Below, in pieces: positions 8,961 to 18,879 of a DNA stretch of 64,000 nucleotides. The DNA lies in assembly GCF_029626035.1 (NCBI RefSeq), contig NZ_JARUBE010000003.1, positions 4,092,001-4,156,000 on the forward strand, in the 5' to 3' direction. A program made the position numbers and the translations under genes. Every line of letters begins with the position of its first letter. The stretch's first letter is position 1. The stretch comes from Micromonospora sp. WMMD980. GTDB taxonomy: Bacteria > Actinomycetota > Actinomycetes > Mycobacteriales > Micromonosporaceae. The notes below the pieces were generated by a model. That model worked only from the letters and a program-made list of their open reading frames with translations. It searched no databases and was not told where the DNA came from.

Positions 8961-9029
8961 TTCCGTCGGTTGACTTCGCGCGCGCTCGAAGGGGCAGGGT
9001 GACCGGAACGCTCCGACGGGAGGAATTCC

Positions 9030-10013
9030 ATGCGCTACCGCACCATCGGCACCGACCCGGCCACCCGCCGCGAGGTCAGCGTGCTCAGCCTCGGCGCGAT
9101 GCTCTTCGGCACCGCCACCGACGAAGCCACCTCGTACGCGATCCTCGACCGCTACGTCTCCGCCGGCGGCACGTTCGTCGACACCTCCGACAACTACGCC
9201 TTCTGGCAGAACGGCGGGCAGGGCGGAGAGAGCGAGGAACTGCTCGGCCGCTGGCGGCGCAGTCGCGGCATCGGCGACGAGATCGTGTTCGCCACCAAGC
9301 TGGGCGCCCGCCCGCTCGCCCCCGGCACCAGCTACCTGGACAACCCGGAGGGCCTGTCCGCGAAGGTGATCCGCGAGGCTGCCGAGCGCAGCCGGGAACG
9401 ACTCGGGGTCGACCGGATCGACCTGCTCTACGCACACATCGAGGACCGGACCGTCCCGCTGCGGGAGACCGTCGAGGGCTTCGCCGAGCTGGTCGCCGAG
9501 GGCACGGTCGGGCTGCTGGGCGCGAGCAACCACCGCGCCTGGCGGGTGGAGCGGGCCCGGGGGATCGCCGCGGCGGCCGGGTTGCCCGGGTACGAGGTGC
9601 TGCAGTACCACCGCAGCTACCTGCCGCCACGGGTGGACCTGCCGAGCGCGCTGGACCCGGACGGCGACGTCGGCTGGGTCGGCCCCGACCTGGCCAGCTA
9701 CCTCCGGGCCGAGCAGCAGCTCACCCTGGTCGCGTACTCACCGCTGCTCAAGGGCGCGTACGCGAAGCCGGAACGGCTCGACGAGGCGTACGCCCTGCCC
9801 GGCACCCCGGCCCGGCTGGCGGCGCTGGAGGCGGTGGCCGCCGAGACCGGCGCGACGGTCAACCAGGTGGTGCTGGCCTGGCTGATGGGCGGCGACGTGC
9901 CGGCGATCCCGCTGGTCGGCTTCTCCTCGGTGGCGCAGTTGGACGAGGCGCTGGGCGCGGTGGGCCTGGAGCTGACCGCCGAGCAGCGGGCTCGGCTGGA
10001 CGCCGCGCACTGA
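9030..10013 (+). CDS. Aldo/keto reductase, YajO/Tas-like
   Basis: 327 aa. AKR landmarks: SLGAMLFGTAT, Asp in FVDTSDNYAFW with Tyr four residues on, Lys in FATKLGARP, His in LLYAHIEDR, and a late PLVGFSSVAQLDEALGA cofactor-binding segment. It is a second AKR but not close to its neighbour, because the subfamily motifs differ; simple tandem duplication is unlikely. GGGAGGAATTCC precedes the ATG as a good ribosome site. Substrate unknown. Confidence 0.9.
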   Translation: MRYRTIGTDPATRREVSVLSLGAMLFGTATDEATSYAILDRYVSAGGTFVDTSDNYAFWQNGGQGGESEELLGRWRRSRGIGDEIVFATKLGARPLAPGTSYLDNPEGLSAKVIREAAERSRERLGVDRIDLLYAHIEDRTVPLRETVEGFAELVAEGTVGLLGASNHRAWRVERARGIAAAAGLPGYEVLQYHRSYLPPRVDLPSALDPDGDVGWVGPDLASYLRAEQQLTLVAYSPLLKGAYAKPERLDEAYALPGTPARLAALEAVAAETGATVNQVVLAWLMGGDVPAIPLVGFSSVAQLDEALGAVGLELTAEQRARLDAAH

Positions 10014-10085
10014 CCGGCCAGCGTCGGTGCTCCACCGGATGATGCGTACCTCGGTCATGCCGCCGATCGGACCAGGAACCCTTGA

Positions 10086-10122
10086 CAGAAGGCCCGCCAG
10101 AAGAGATCTGGCGGGCCTTCTG
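10086..10122 (+). terminator. Strong hairpin terminator
   Basis: Perfect 15-bp stem CAGAAGGCCCGCCAG / CTGGCGGGCCTTCTG around the loop AAGAGAT. It separates the aldo/keto reductase from the FMN reductase/ABC operon. Confidence 0.75.
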
Positions 10123-10160
10123 GCGCCTGCGGGGTGAGGCCGGCAGCGAGGGAGGGTGGC

Positions 10161-10739
10161 ATGACGCCGTTACGGCTCGCCGTGATCATCGGCAGCACCC
10201 GGGAGGGGCGGGTCGGCGACCGGATCGGTCGCTGGTTCGCCACTCAGGCCCGCGGCCGGGCCGGGCTGGTCGTGCACGAACTGGACCTGGCCGGGTACGC
10301 CTTCCCGGCCGCGCTGCCCGCCGAGCCCACGCCGGCGATGCGGGACTTCGTCCGGCAGGTCGCGGAGGCGGAGGCGTTCGTCGTGGTCACCCCGGAGTAC
10401 AACCACAGCTTCCCGGCCTCGTTGAAACAGGCGATCGACTTCGCGTACGACGAGTGGCAGGCCAAGCCGGTCGGCTTCGTCTCGTACGGCTGCCGGTCGG
10501 TCGGCCTGCACGCGGTCGACCAGCTCCGGACGGTCTTCACCGCGCTGCACGCGACGACCGTGCGGGACACCGTCGGCGTCGACCTGCTCGACGGCGAGCC
10601 CACCGGGCACGGCGAGGAGCGGCTCCGGCATGACGTCCGGGTGCTCCTCGACGAGTTGTGCTGGTGGGGTCTGGCGTTGCGCGAGGGTCGCGCGGCACGC
10701 CCGTACGCCTGCGGAGAACCATCCACGTCAGAGAGGTAA
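10161..10739 (+). CDS. NADPH-dependent FMN reductase family protein
   Basis: 192 aa flavodoxin-like fold protein. [14 protein letters not shown] near the N-terminus is the phosphate-binding loop for FMN, and [17 protein letters not shown] is the family hallmark. These enzymes reduce FMN or quinones with NAD(P)H. The ATG at 10161 has GGAGGG a few bases upstream. Its TAA stop shares a base with an ATG of the next gene, so it is cotranscribed with the DrrAB-type exporter; a link between redox chemistry and export is inference. Confidence 0.85.
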   Translation: MTPLRLAVIIGSTREGRVGDRIGRWFATQARGRAGLVVHELDLAGYAFPAALPAEPTPAMRDFVRQVAEAEAFVVVTPEYNHSFPASLKQAIDFAYDEWQAKPVGFVSYGCRSVGLHAVDQLRTVFTALHATTVRDTVGVDLLDGEPTGHGEERLRHDVRVLLDELCWWGLALREGRAARPYACGEPSTSER

Positions 10740-10744
10740 TGATC

Positions 10745-11758
10745 ATGAGTAACCGGAACACCGGCCTGGCCGTCGAGGCCGACGGCCTGGTCAGGTCGTT
10801 CGGCTCGACCCGGGCGCTCGACGGCCTGGACCTGCGGGTTCCCGCCGGCACCGTGTACGGGATGCTCGGGCCCAACGGCGCCGGCAAGACCACCGCCGTC
10901 CGGGTGCTGGCAACGCTGCTGCGGCCCGACGCCGGCACCGCCCGGGTCTTCGGCCACGACGTCGTCACCGAGGCCGACGCGGTCCGCGCCCGGATGAGCC
11001 TGACCGGCCAGTACGCCTCGCTGGACGAGGACCTGACTGGGGCGGAGAACCTGGTTCTGCTGGGCCGGCTGCTCGGGCTGGGCCGCCCGGCGACGCGGGA
11101 GCGGGCCGAGGCGTTGCTCGCCGCGTTCGGGCTGACCGAGGCGGCCGGCCGGCAGGTGAAGAAGTACTCCGGCGGGATGCGGCGGCGCATCGACATCGCG
11201 GCGAGCATCCTGAACACGCCGGACCTGCTGTTCCTGGACGAGCCCACCACCGGGCTCGACCCGCGCAGCCGCAACCAGGTGTGGGAGATCGTCCGGGCGG
11301 TGGTGGCGCACGGCACCACCGTGCTGCTGACCACGCAGTACCTCGACGAGGCCGACCAGTTGGCCGGGCGGATCGCGGTGGTCGACCACGGCCGGGTGAT
11401 CGCGGAGGGCACCCCGGGCGAGTTGAAGTCGTCGGTCGGCTCCGGCACCGTCCACGTGCGACTGCGTGACGCCGGGCAGCGGTCCCGGGCCGAGCAGGTG
11501 CTGCGGACCGCGCTGAGCGTGCCGGTGCAGCTCGCGGCGGACCCGGTGGCGCTGACCGCCCGGGTCGGCGAGGACGGCACCGACCTGGAGGCCGGCGAGC
11601 AGGCGGCACGCGCGCTGGGCGAGCTGGCCCGCGCCGGCATCGTGGTGGACGACTTCTCCCTCGGCCAGCCCAGCCTGGACGAGGTGTTCCTGGCCCTGAC
11701 CGACCATCCGGCCGTCGCGACCGACGAGCGGGACGACGAACTGGAGGCGGCGCGATGA
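10745..11758 (+). CDS. ABC transporter ATP-binding protein, DrrA family
   Basis: 337 aa. Walker [12 protein letters not shown]-loop region, signature SGGMRRRID and Walker [14 protein letters not shown] are all intact, followed by the DrrA-type C-terminal extension. The family energises export of daunorubicin-like drugs and other lipophilic compounds. The ATG at 10745 has GAGAGG eight bases upstream; another ATG at 10739 overlaps the previous stop but is only two bases from the ribosome site. It overlaps the permease gene (ATGA). Confidence 0.9.
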   Translation: MSNRNTGLAVEADGLVRSFGSTRALDGLDLRVPAGTVYGMLGPNGAGKTTAVRVLATLLRPDAGTARVFGHDVVTEADAVRARMSLTGQYASLDEDLTGAENLVLLGRLLGLGRPATRERAEALLAAFGLTEAAGRQVKKYSGGMRRRIDIAASILNTPDLLFLDEPTTGLDPRSRNQVWEIVRAVVAHGTTVLLTTQYLDEADQLAGRIAVVDHGRVIAEGTPGELKSSVGSGTVHVRLRDAGQRSRAEQVLRTALSVPVQLAADPVALTARVGEDGTDLEAGEQAARALGELARAGIVVDDFSLGQPSLDEVFLALTDHPAVATDERDDELEAAR

Positions 11759-12612
11759 GCGACACCGCGACCACCACGACCGGGCGGGCGCCGTCGGTCT
11801 ATGTACCGTCCACCGAGGCGCTGGCCACCGTGCTCGCGCCCGGGGAGCGGCCGGCCCGGCCGAGCGCGCTGTCGGCGTCGCTGACGTTCGGCTGGCGGGC
11901 CGTGCTGAAGATCAAGCACGTGCCGGAGCAGTTGTTCGACGTGACCGCGTTCCCGATCATCATGGTGCTGATGTTCACCTACCTGTTCGGCGGCGCGCTC
12001 GCCGACAGTCCGCGGGCCTACCTGCAGTTCTTCCTGCCCGGCATCATGGTGACCAGCGTCGTGATGATCACCATGTACACCGGGGTCGGGTTGAACAACG
12101 ACATCGAGAAGGGCGTCTTCGACCGGATCCGTACCCTGCCGGTGTGGCGACCGGCGGCGCTCGTCGGCATGATCTTCGGTGACGTGCTGCGCTACGTCCT
12201 GGCCGCGGTGGTCATCCTGGCCGTGGGGCTGGTGCTCGGTTTCCGGCCCGACGGCGGGTTGCTCGGGGTGCTGGCCGGGATCGGCCTGCTGGTGGTCTTC
12301 TCGTTCGCGTTCTCCTGGGTGTGGACGTTCTTCGGCCTGGTGCTGCGCAGCGAGAAGTCGGTGATGGGCGTCAGCATGATGGTGCTGTTCCCGCTGACGT
12401 TCCTGAGCAACGTGTTCGTCGAGCCGGCCACCATGCCCGGCTGGTTGCAGGCGTTCGTCAAGGTCAACCCGGTCACCCACCTGGTCGCCTCGGTCCGGGC
12501 CGCGATGGCCGGCTCCACGGACGCCACCAACACGATGTGGCTGCTGCTGTGGAGCGCCGGCTTCGTGGTGGTGTTCGGAACCCTGACCATGCGCCGCTAC
12601 AACCGTCGCTGA
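11755..12612 (+). CDS. ABC-2 type permease, DrrB family
   Basis: 285 aa with about six membrane helices after a ~45-aa cytoplasmic N-terminus. The ABC-2 hallmark [18 protein letters not shown] and the later [15 protein letters not shown] and VNPVTHLV segments match DrrB permeases. It starts inside the stop of the ATPase gene (ATGA), so the two are made together as a half-transporter pair. Likely exports a hydrophobic compound; no biosynthetic cluster is visible nearby to name it. Confidence 0.9.
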   Translation: MSDTATTTTGRAPSVYVPSTEALATVLAPGERPARPSALSASLTFGWRAVLKIKHVPEQLFDVTAFPIIMVLMFTYLFGGALADSPRAYLQFFLPGIMVTSVVMITMYTGVGLNNDIEKGVFDRIRTLPVWRPAALVGMIFGDVLRYVLAAVVILAVGLVLGFRPDGGLLGVLAGIGLLVVFSFAFSWVWTFFGLVLRSEKSVMGVSMMVLFPLTFLSNVFVEPATMPGWLQAFVKVNPVTHLVASVRAAMAGSTDATNTMWLLLWSAGFVVVFGTLTMRRYNRR

Positions 12613-12696
12613 CCCTTTGATCCACACCAGCTCGCGAGGTGGCGGGGTTCGCGCAACCTGGACCCCACCACCCCGGCCACCGTCTCGGGAGCCGGA

Positions 12697-12748
12697 GAGA
12701 TCTTGGAAGGAATGCGCCCCTCCAGGCGCCGTTTTTTTCCAAGATCTC
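12697..12748. terminator. Nested terminator between convergent genes
   Basis: A short inner hairpin (GCGCC at 12714-12718 with GGCGC at 12725-12729) is followed by a run of seven T (12732-12738), a good rightward terminator. It is enclosed by a perfect 12-bp outer inverted repeat GAGATCTTGGAA / TTCCAAGATCTC, which could serve leftward transcription too. Confidence 0.7.
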
Positions 12749-12763
12749 GGGTGGTGGCGGCGG

Positions 12764-15700
12764 TCAGAGGCGCCAGGGCACCGGCTCGGCCGGCAGGTAG
12801 CGGCAGGTGCCGCCCGTGGTGACCGACTCCCGCAGGTGCGCGGCGAGCGCCGGGTGCCGCTGCTCGACCCGCCGTAGCGTGTCCCGGATCCGGCCGGTCA
12901 CCGCCTTGCGCGCCCGTTCGGCCTGGTCGCCCAAGCGGCGGGTGCGCCCGGCCAGCCCGGCGGCGGCACGTAGCTGGTCGAGCAGGGCGGCGCGTTCGGC
13001 GTCCAGGGCGGCCAGCCGTCGCTCGTCGTCGCGCAGCGCGGCCCGGTCGATCTCGTCGTCGAGCCGCCGCACGTGCTGCCGGTAGCGGGCCTTGGCCTCG
13101 TCGTCGAGCACCGGGTCGGCGCCGAGCCGGCGGGCGGCGACCAGCTCCGCGCCGGCCGCCGGGTCCAGCAGCTCGACCGCGGGCACGTCCACCCCGGGCC
13201 GGCTCAGCAGCAACCGCAGGTCGTGCAGGCCCTTCGCGTCGGGCAGGTGCACCACCACGCCGGCCCAGGCGAGCCGCCACACCGACCCGTCGAAGCAGAA
13301 CTCCGGCCGGCCCGCGCCAATGCCCTCGCCGGAACCGTCGATCCCGTCCACACCCGGACCGCCCGCGACGCGATCCCCCGCCGCGCCCGCACCTCGATCG
13401 CCCGCCGAGCCGGACCGATCGCCCGTGGCCGCGCCGATCGCCAGGCCAGACCACCCACTGACGCCGGGACCACCGGCCGGGCCGGACCGAACGCCCACGC
13501 CCGGAGCGACCGTCACGGCCGCCCCGACCGGCGAAGCCGGCGCGGGGAAGCCGACCACCACCGCGCCGGACGTGTCCTCACCGGAGGCAGCCACCACGCG
13601 ATTCCGCCCGGCCCGCCAGTCGGTGCCGTCGTGGCCCGCGGCGCCTGCCGTCCGGGCGGAAGTGGCGGGCGACCCGGCCGCACCCAGCCGCTCGACCACG
13701 TGCGTCATGCCCAGCTCGCGCGCCTCGGCCTCCGTCTCGACCCGCACCCGGGCCGCCTCGGCCGCGTCACCCGGACCGCCGCGCCCGAGCAGCGCGGTCA
13801 CCAGCCCGACCCGGCCGAGCACCGACCAGGGACGGGCGCCGAGGCGGTCGGCGGCGTCCCGGGCCGCCGCGTAGCCGGCGACCGCGGCGTCCCACCTCCG
13901 CTCCGCGGCGTCCACCCCGGCCAGCCAGAGGTCGACCGGGCCGCCGATGTCGCAGCCGAACAGCGCGACCAACCACCGCCCCCGGTGCGGGGCCAGGGCC
14001 GCCCGCGCCTCGGCGCAGCGGCGGGGGTCGCCGCTCGCGGCCGCCGCCTGGGCCCGCGACCGCAGCCACAGCGTCGACACCGGTCGGGGGTACGCGGTGC
14101 CCGCGGCCTCGATCGCGCCGGTGAGCCGCACCAGGGTCGCCGTGTCGCCGCGCTCGGCGGCGGTGATCGCGCGCAACAGCTCCACCTGCGGATGACTGGC
14201 CACGCCGGGCTGGTCGAGCAGCGCCTCGGCCGCAGCGAGGCGGCCGCGCAGCAGCAACAGGGACCAGCGCAGGTGGTGCGCCATGAAGGCGTGGTCCGAG
14301 TGCTCCCACTCGCCGAAGCGCGCCATCTCGGCGTAGCACGCCTCGGCGGCGGCGAAGTCACCCCGGAAGGCGGCGATGATGCCGCTGTCGACGGCCGCCG
14401 CCATCCGGTGCCGGGCCACGTCGCCCGCCCGGCAGCCGTCGACGAACGCCGCCAGCTCCTGCCGGTAGGCCGGGTCGCCCAGCTCCAGCAACGCCACCCA
14501 GCGCAGCGAGGTGGCCCACAGCTCGGTGTCGCGGTCGCCGCCGCGCCGGGCCACCTCACGGATCTCCGCGGTGACCACGGCCCGCTCCCGCGCGGTGCCG
14601 AGCCCCCAGGTGGTGTCGTGGCGGGCCCACAGGCTGAAGGTGAGCGCCTCGTCGTCGCGGCCGTGCCGGGCCAGCGTCTCGGTGGCGGTGATCAGGTCGG
14701 TGACCAGGGCACGCGTCGACCGCTCCGGGTCGGGCGGGCCGATCAAGCGCGCGTACGCCTCCCGGACCAGCGCGTCGGCGTCGAGGCGGCGGCGGGTCAC
14801 CGAGTGCTGGCTGCGGGCGGTGAGCGCCACCCGGGCCAGCACGGCCGGCTCGGCCAGCCCACGGGCGAGCGCGGCGGCGTCGACCAGCAACTGTTCGGCC
14901 TCGCCCGGGGTGCCGGCGTGGTGCAGCAGCCCGGCCAGCTCCAGCAGCAGCCGGACCCGGCGGGTCGGCTCGTCGGTCAGGCGCAGCGCCCGCCGGAAGT
15001 GCCGCACCGACTCCTCCACCGCCAGCCGCCCACCGGCGTCCCGCGCGGCGGCCACCAGGAGGTCACCGGCGCGTACCGGATCGAGGTCGGCACCGGCGAG
15101 CCAGGCGTGCCGGGCCAGGTCGGCCGGGATGAGCCGGTCGGCGAGCGCGTCGGAGCGGTCGACGGCCCGCACCACGGCGGCGTGCCGGGCGCGGCGTTCG
15201 CCCTCCGGCAGCCCGTCGTAGAGCGTCTCGCGAACCAGGTCGTGCACGAAGCCGAAGCGGCCGCCGCCCCGCGCCAGCACCAGCCGGGCGGCGGCGGCCC
15301 GGTCGAGCAGCCGGTCGACCTGCGCGGCCGGGCCGGGCAGGCAGGCGGCCAGCGTCTGCCGGTGGAACTCCCGGCCGAGCACGGCGGCGACGGTCAACGC
15401 CTCGACCACCGGGGCGGGCAGTTGGTCGAGCCGGCGGCGCACCGCCTCCCGCACGCCGGGGGCGATGGTGTCGGCGAGCCCGTCGGTCTGCCAGAGCCGG
15501 GCGGTCTGCTCGACGAAGAACGGGTTGCCGCCGGTGCGCCGGTGGACCTCGTCGACGAGGCCCGCGCCGGGCTCGCGGCCCGCGGTGCGACTGATCAGGG
15601 CCGCCACCTCGTCGCGGCCCAGGCCGGTCAGCGTCACCGTGGTGGCCTTGGCGGTCAACGGCAGCAGCAGCGGCCGCAGCCGGTGGTCGCCGGCCTCGAC

Positions 15701-16315
15701 CTCGGCGTCCCGGTAGGTGCCGATCAGCAGCAGCCGCTCGAACCAGGTGTGCTGGGTGGCAAACTGGAGCAACCGCAGCGACGCCGGATCGGCCCAGTGC
15801 AGGTCGTCGAGGATCACCACGACCGGCCGGTGCTGGGCGACCGCGACCAGCGCGCTGGTCACCGCGTCGTGCCGGGCGAACTCGGCCCGCCCGCCGTCGT
15901 CACCCGGCTCGACCGGATCGTCACCGCCGGATCCGCGCTCACCGTCCGCGGCGCGCTCGCCGACCGTGGCGCCCTCGGCGGCGCGCTCGCCGAGCAGGGC
16001 GGCCAGCCCGGCATCGGCGGCCTCCCGGGCCGGTGCCGGGTCGCCGGTGGCCAGGGCCAGCCGGCGCAGCACCTGCACCCAGGGCCAGTAGTCGGGAGCG
16101 GTGTCGGAATCCCAGCAGGCAGCGCCGAGCACCAGCGCCCCGCGCCGACGGGCCTCGTCGGCGGCGGCCGAGACCAGGGTGGTCTTGCCGATGCCCGGCT
16201 CGCCCGTGACCAGGACCAGGCCACCGTGGCTGTCGGCCACCCGCGTCACCTCGGCGCGCAGCAACCCGGCCGGGTGCTCCCGCCCGATGATCTCCTCGCC
16301 GAATCGCGGCTCCAT
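12764..16315 (-). CDS. Large AAA/STAND-type ATPase with TPR-like repeats
   Basis: 1183 aa. The N-terminus has an AAA module: Walker A GEPGIGKTT (~residue 37) and Walker B VVILDDLHWADP, as in MalT/LAL-type regulators. A long alpha-helical TPR-like region follows (about 480-880). An Ala/Gly-rich low-complexity stretch (about 900-1000) leads to a C-terminal domain starting FCFDGSVWRLAWAG and ending in a charged helical segment. No LuxR-type HTH is visible at the C-terminus, so this is not a standard LAL regulator; it may act through partners. It is monocistronic with a strong terminator downstream. Confidence 0.75.
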   Translation of the reverse strand: MEPRFGEEIIGREHPAGLLRAEVTRVADSHGGLVLVTGEPGIGKTTLVSAAADEARRRGALVLGAACWDSDTAPDYWPWVQVLRRLALATGDPAPAREAADAGLAALLGERAAEGATVGERAADGERGSGGDDPVEPGDDGGRAEFARHDAVTSALVAVAQHRPVVVILDDLHWADPASLRLLQFATQHTWFERLLLIGTYRDAEVEAGDHRLRPLLLPLTAKATTVTLTGLGRDEVAALISRTAGREPGAGLVDEVHRRTGGNPFFVEQTARLWQTDGLADTIAPGVREAVRRRLDQLPAPVVEALTVAAVLGREFHRQTLAACLPGPAAQVDRLLDRAAAARLVLARGGGRFGFVHDLVRETLYDGLPEGERRARHAAVVRAVDRSDALADRLIPADLARHAWLAGADLDPVRAGDLLVAAARDAGGRLAVEESVRHFRRALRLTDEPTRRVRLLLELAGLLHHAGTPGEAEQLLVDAAALARGLAEPAVLARVALTARSQHSVTRRRLDADALVREAYARLIGPPDPERSTRALVTDLITATETLARHGRDDEALTFSLWARHDTTWGLGTARERAVVTAEIREVARRGGDRDTELWATSLRWVALLELGDPAYRQELAAFVDGCRAGDVARHRMAAAVDSGIIAAFRGDFAAAEACYAEMARFGEWEHSDHAFMAHHLRWSLLLLRGRLAAAEALLDQPGVASHPQVELLRAITAAERGDTATLVRLTGAIEAAGTAYPRPVSTLWLRSRAQAAAASGDPRRCAEARAALAPHRGRWLVALFGCDIGGPVDLWLAGVDAAERRWDAAVAGYAAARDAADRLGARPWSVLGRVGLVTALLGRGGPGDAAEAARVRVETEAEARELGMTHVVERLGAAGSPATSARTAGAAGHDGTDWRAGRNRVVAASGEDTSGAVVVGFPAPASPVGAAVTVAPGVGVRSGPAGGPGVSGWSGLAIGAATGDRSGSAGDRGAGAAGDRVAGGPGVDGIDGSGEGIGAGRPEFCFDGSVWRLAWAGVVVHLPDAKGLHDLRLLLSRPGVDVPAVELLDPAAGAELVAARRLGADPVLDDEAKARYRQHVRRLDDEIDRAALRDDERRLAALDAERAALLDQLRAAAGLAGRTRRLGDQAERARKAVTGRIRDTLRRVEQRHPALAAHLRESVTTGGTCRYLPAEPVPWRL

Positions 16316-16418
16316 GACCTCCCGACGCTAGTCGACACCTCCGACAGGCAGCAGCGCCATTTCTGCCGCCGGGGGTGCCGGCCTGGTCGGGGTCCGGGGG
16401 CGCGGCGGCGACCCGCGC

Positions 16419-16823
16419 TCAGCGGGCGTCGGTGACCACGTGTGAGCAGGCCGGGCAGGCCGCCGGCCCCTGCTCGGCGAACCACCGGCAGGTGCGCCGG
16501 ATCGCGCACTTCGGCAACGTCTCCTCGGCCGGCGGAGCGGTGTCGGCGTACGAGCCGGCCATCCGGGCGCCCAGCCCGCAGTGCGAGCCGGTCCAGAAAC
16601 CGCAGGACGAGGTGACGCAGGGGCCGGCGAGGCGGACGTGCGACTCGATCGGCCCGCCGGATTCGTCGACCGTGGCGAGCGCCACCTCGGCCGGAACGGC
16701 CGGAGTCACGTAGGCCACCCGGCCCGCCGGAGTGATCATGCCGAGGAACACGGTGGCGTTGGACGCCGGGGTGCTCGGGCACATCCGCTCCGGCGGGCCG
16801 GCGGATCGGGCGGCGTCGGTCAC
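16419..16823 (-). CDS. Cys-rich protein of unknown function
   Basis: 134 aa with about eight cysteines: one near the N-terminus, a CVTSSC pair, a single C, a CAIRRTC pair, and CPACSH at the C-terminus. The spacing suggests metal or Fe-S binding. The GTG at 16823 overlaps the preceding gene's stop (GTGA), so it is the last gene of a three-gene leftward operon. I do not recognise the family. A longer in-frame extension upstream is rejected because it overlaps the neighbour and is compositionally unlike protein. Confidence 0.6.
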   Translation of the reverse strand: MTDAARSAGPPERMCPSTPASNATVFLGMITPAGRVAYVTPAVPAEVALATVDESGGPIESHVRLAGPCVTSSCGFWTGSHCGLGARMAGSYADTAPPAEETLPKCAIRRTCRWFAEQGPAACPACSHVVTDAR

Positions 16824-17080
16824 CGCTGGATCCAGAACCCGATGTCGTTGATCTTCTGGCCGAGGTCCTGCGCCGACTGGCCGTCGAGCACCCAGAGCCC
16901 GTACCACTCCGGACGCAGCCGGATGTTGCCGTGCCCGAGGGTGAGCGGGTTGGTGAGCTTGGCGTCGGCGGTACGCAGCGCCGCCAGGCCGGCCTTCTGG
17001 ATCTCGCCGGCGATCAGGGTCTGTTGGTCGGCTGTCAGGTCGACACCGTCGACCACGAAGCGGAACTCGTTGCGGGCCAT
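16820..17080 (-). CDS. Conserved-looking 86-aa protein, unknown function
   Basis: 86 aa: an N-terminal FRFVVDGVDLTADQ segment that looks like a beta strand plus helix, an amphipathic helix, and a Trp-rich C-terminal half (EWYGLWVLDG, GFWIQR). GGAGG precedes the ATG. It sits between the Tat-secreted protein (13-base gap) and the Cys-rich protein (4-base overlap). Its small size and position could fit a peptide precursor or a partner subunit, but no leader/core boundary is evident. Confidence 0.6.
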   Translation of the reverse strand: MARNEFRFVVDGVDLTADQQTLIAGEIQKAGLAALRTADAKLTNPLTLGHGNIRLRPEWYGLWVLDGQSAQDLGQKINDIGFWIQR

Positions 17081-17093
17081 GTGCTACCTCCGG

Positions 17094-17807
17094 TCACTCG
17101 TACGATTCGGTGCCCAGCCCGCGACGCAGGCTGATCCGGGTGAAGGCCGCCCAGCCGAGGTGCGAGGCGGCGTCGGTGGGCGCTCCGGCGCGGGCGAGGA
17201 CCCGAGCGGCGCTCTCCGGCCAGCGCCCGGCGGTGGCCGCCGGGTCGCCCCACAGCTCGCGGCAGGCGGCTACCGCGAACGCGACCTGCTCCGGCGCGCC
17301 GGTGAAGCCGGCGGGTCCGTCGCCGACCCGGACCGTGCCGTCCGGCCGGGCCCGCACGCTCGGGAAGTGGTGGTGCAGGCTGGCCAGGGTGGCCAGGTGC
17401 GTGGCGTCGCGCCGGGCGGCGGCGAAGCCGGCGTGCAGCTCGTCGGCGCGGCGGTAGCGGATGGCGTGCAGCACCAGCGCGTCGCCGGCCGGTTCGATCC
17501 GGGCGACCAGGTGCGCGGGCGCGCTCCACGCGGGGGGCGAGTTCGCCGACCAGAACGCCAGCCAGGCGGTGAGCCGGGCGTGGAAGTCGGCCTGGATCCC
17601 GACCGGCCGGGCGGCGCCGTCGGGTGTGCGCAGCGCGGCGGTGGCGACCCGGTCCCGGGCCGCCGTCGGCGTTCCGGTACGGGCCGGAGCCGCCGCCGCG
17701 GTGCCGGTGGTGCTGGCGACGGCCAGGCCGGTCAGGGTGACCGCCGAGGCCGCCGCCGCGCCGGCGAGGAGTCGCCGACGGTCGAGCGGGTGTCCGTTGT
17801 CGTTCAT
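17094..17807 (-). CDS. Tat-secreted protein of unknown function
   Basis: 237 aa. The N-terminus has a twin-arginine signal (DRRRLLAGAAAASAV) and an Ala-rich cleavage region near residue 40. The mature part is helical with scattered His and Trp (SLHHHFP, LWGDP) and no catalytic motif I can name. GAAGGG lies before the ATG. First gene of the operon with the 86-aa and Cys-rich proteins; export of a folded, perhaps cofactor-bearing protein together with a Cys-rich partner is a plausible theme (inference). Confidence 0.65.
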   Translation of the reverse strand: MNDNGHPLDRRRLLAGAAAASAVTLTGLAVASTTGTAAAAPARTGTPTAARDRVATAALRTPDGAARPVGIQADFHARLTAWLAFWSANSPPAWSAPAHLVARIEPAGDALVLHAIRYRRADELHAGFAAARRDATHLATLASLHHHFPSVRARPDGTVRVGDGPAGFTGAPEQVAFAVAACRELWGDPAATAGRWPESAARVLARAGAPTDAASHLGWAAFTRISLRRGLGTESYE

Positions 17808-17940
17808 CGTCGGCCCTTCGTCGACGGCAGTGCATCGACGCTACCGACCGGAAGGGATCAGGAGAACACCGTGCGTGACGGGAGGTTGACAGCAAAGCCG
17901 GGGATTCCCAGCGGCGTGAATGACCGTTCCTGTGCCGGGT

Positions 17941-18780
17941 TCACGCCGGGAAGCGCTCGTGCCCGAGCACGGCGAGCAACCGCAGCTTCTCCGCGCCCTC
18001 GCTGCGCGGCGGCGCGGTGAGCACGAGCAGCGCCTGCGACTGGTCCTCGGTGAACAGCACCTGGCAGTCCAGCTCGATCGGGCCGAGTTCGGGGTGGATC
18101 AGCGTCTTCTGGTCGGCGAACCGCTGCGCCACCTCGTGCCGGTCCCACAACCCGGCGAACTCGGCGCTGGCCGCGCGCAACGCCCGGACCAGCTCGCCGG
18201 CGCGCGACCGCGGCCCCATCGACCCGTACGCGGCGCGCAGGTTGGCGACCTGGGCGCGGCTCTGCCGGTCGTGGTCCTCGGCCGGGTAGCGCCACCGCTC
18301 CCCCGGCTCGGTGAACCACCGGTAGACCTCGCTGCGGGCCAGCCCGGTGTGTTGCGACCGGTCGCCGAGCAGTGCGGCGGAGAGCCGGTTCTGCACCAGC
18401 GTCTCCCCCAGGTTCGACAGGATCAACGCCGGCGTGTCGGCCAGCCGGTCCAGCACCCGCAGCAGCGCCGGCGCGACGTGGGTGGCGGTGCCGACCGCCT
18501 CGGGCGGGCTGTTACCGGCCACCCGGAACAGGTAGTCGCGTTCGTCGCCGGTCAACCGCAGCGCCCGGGCCAGCCCGGCGAGCAGGTTCGGGCTCGGTTG
18601 CGGCCCGCGCCGCTGCTCCAGCCGGGTGTAGTAGTCGGTGGACATGGCGGCGAGCGCGGCGACCTCCTCCCGGCGCAGGCCGGGCGCCCGGCGTCGGGCT
18701 CCCTCCGGCAGCCCGACGTCGCCGGGGCGCAGCGCCTCGCGGCGGCGGCGGAGGAAGTCGGCAAGGGCGGCACGATCCAT
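17941..18780 (-). CDS. XRE family regulator with MmyB-like ligand-binding domain
   Basis: 279 aa. The HTH occupies about residues 5-75 (LADFLRRRREALRP, LRREEVAALAAMSTDYYTRLEQRRG), followed by an MmyB-type PAS-like domain (LLRVLDRLADTPALILSNLGE, ..YRWFTEP..W). These regulators are typically divergent from a short-chain dehydrogenase, exactly as here, and are thought to repress it until a fatty-acid-like ligand binds (family knowledge). The ATG at 18780 fits the family N-terminus. Confidence 0.9.
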   Translation of the reverse strand: MDRAALADFLRRRREALRPGDVGLPEGARRRAPGLRREEVAALAAMSTDYYTRLEQRRGPQPSPNLLAGLARALRLTGDERDYLFRVAGNSPPEAVGTATHVAPALLRVLDRLADTPALILSNLGETLVQNRLSAALLGDRSQHTGLARSEVYRWFTEPGERWRYPAEDHDRQSRAQVANLRAAYGSMGPRSRAGELVRALRAASAEFAGLWDRHEVAQRFADQKTLIHPELGPIELDCQVLFTEDQSQALLVLTAPPRSEGAEKLRLLAVLGHERFPA

Positions 18781-18879
18781 TATCCGAGTATCCGCCGGGC
18801 GGCGGCGCGAACCAGGGATCGGCGATCCCCCGATGACTGATCTCTGCACCGGGCCGGACCGACGGACCATGCTGGGGGC

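Noticed and set aside
13073..16435. An 1,120-aa plus-strand reading frame opposite the AAA ATPase
   Set aside because: Gln/Arg/Gly-rich nonsense translation; the minus-strand protein has clear Walker motifs.
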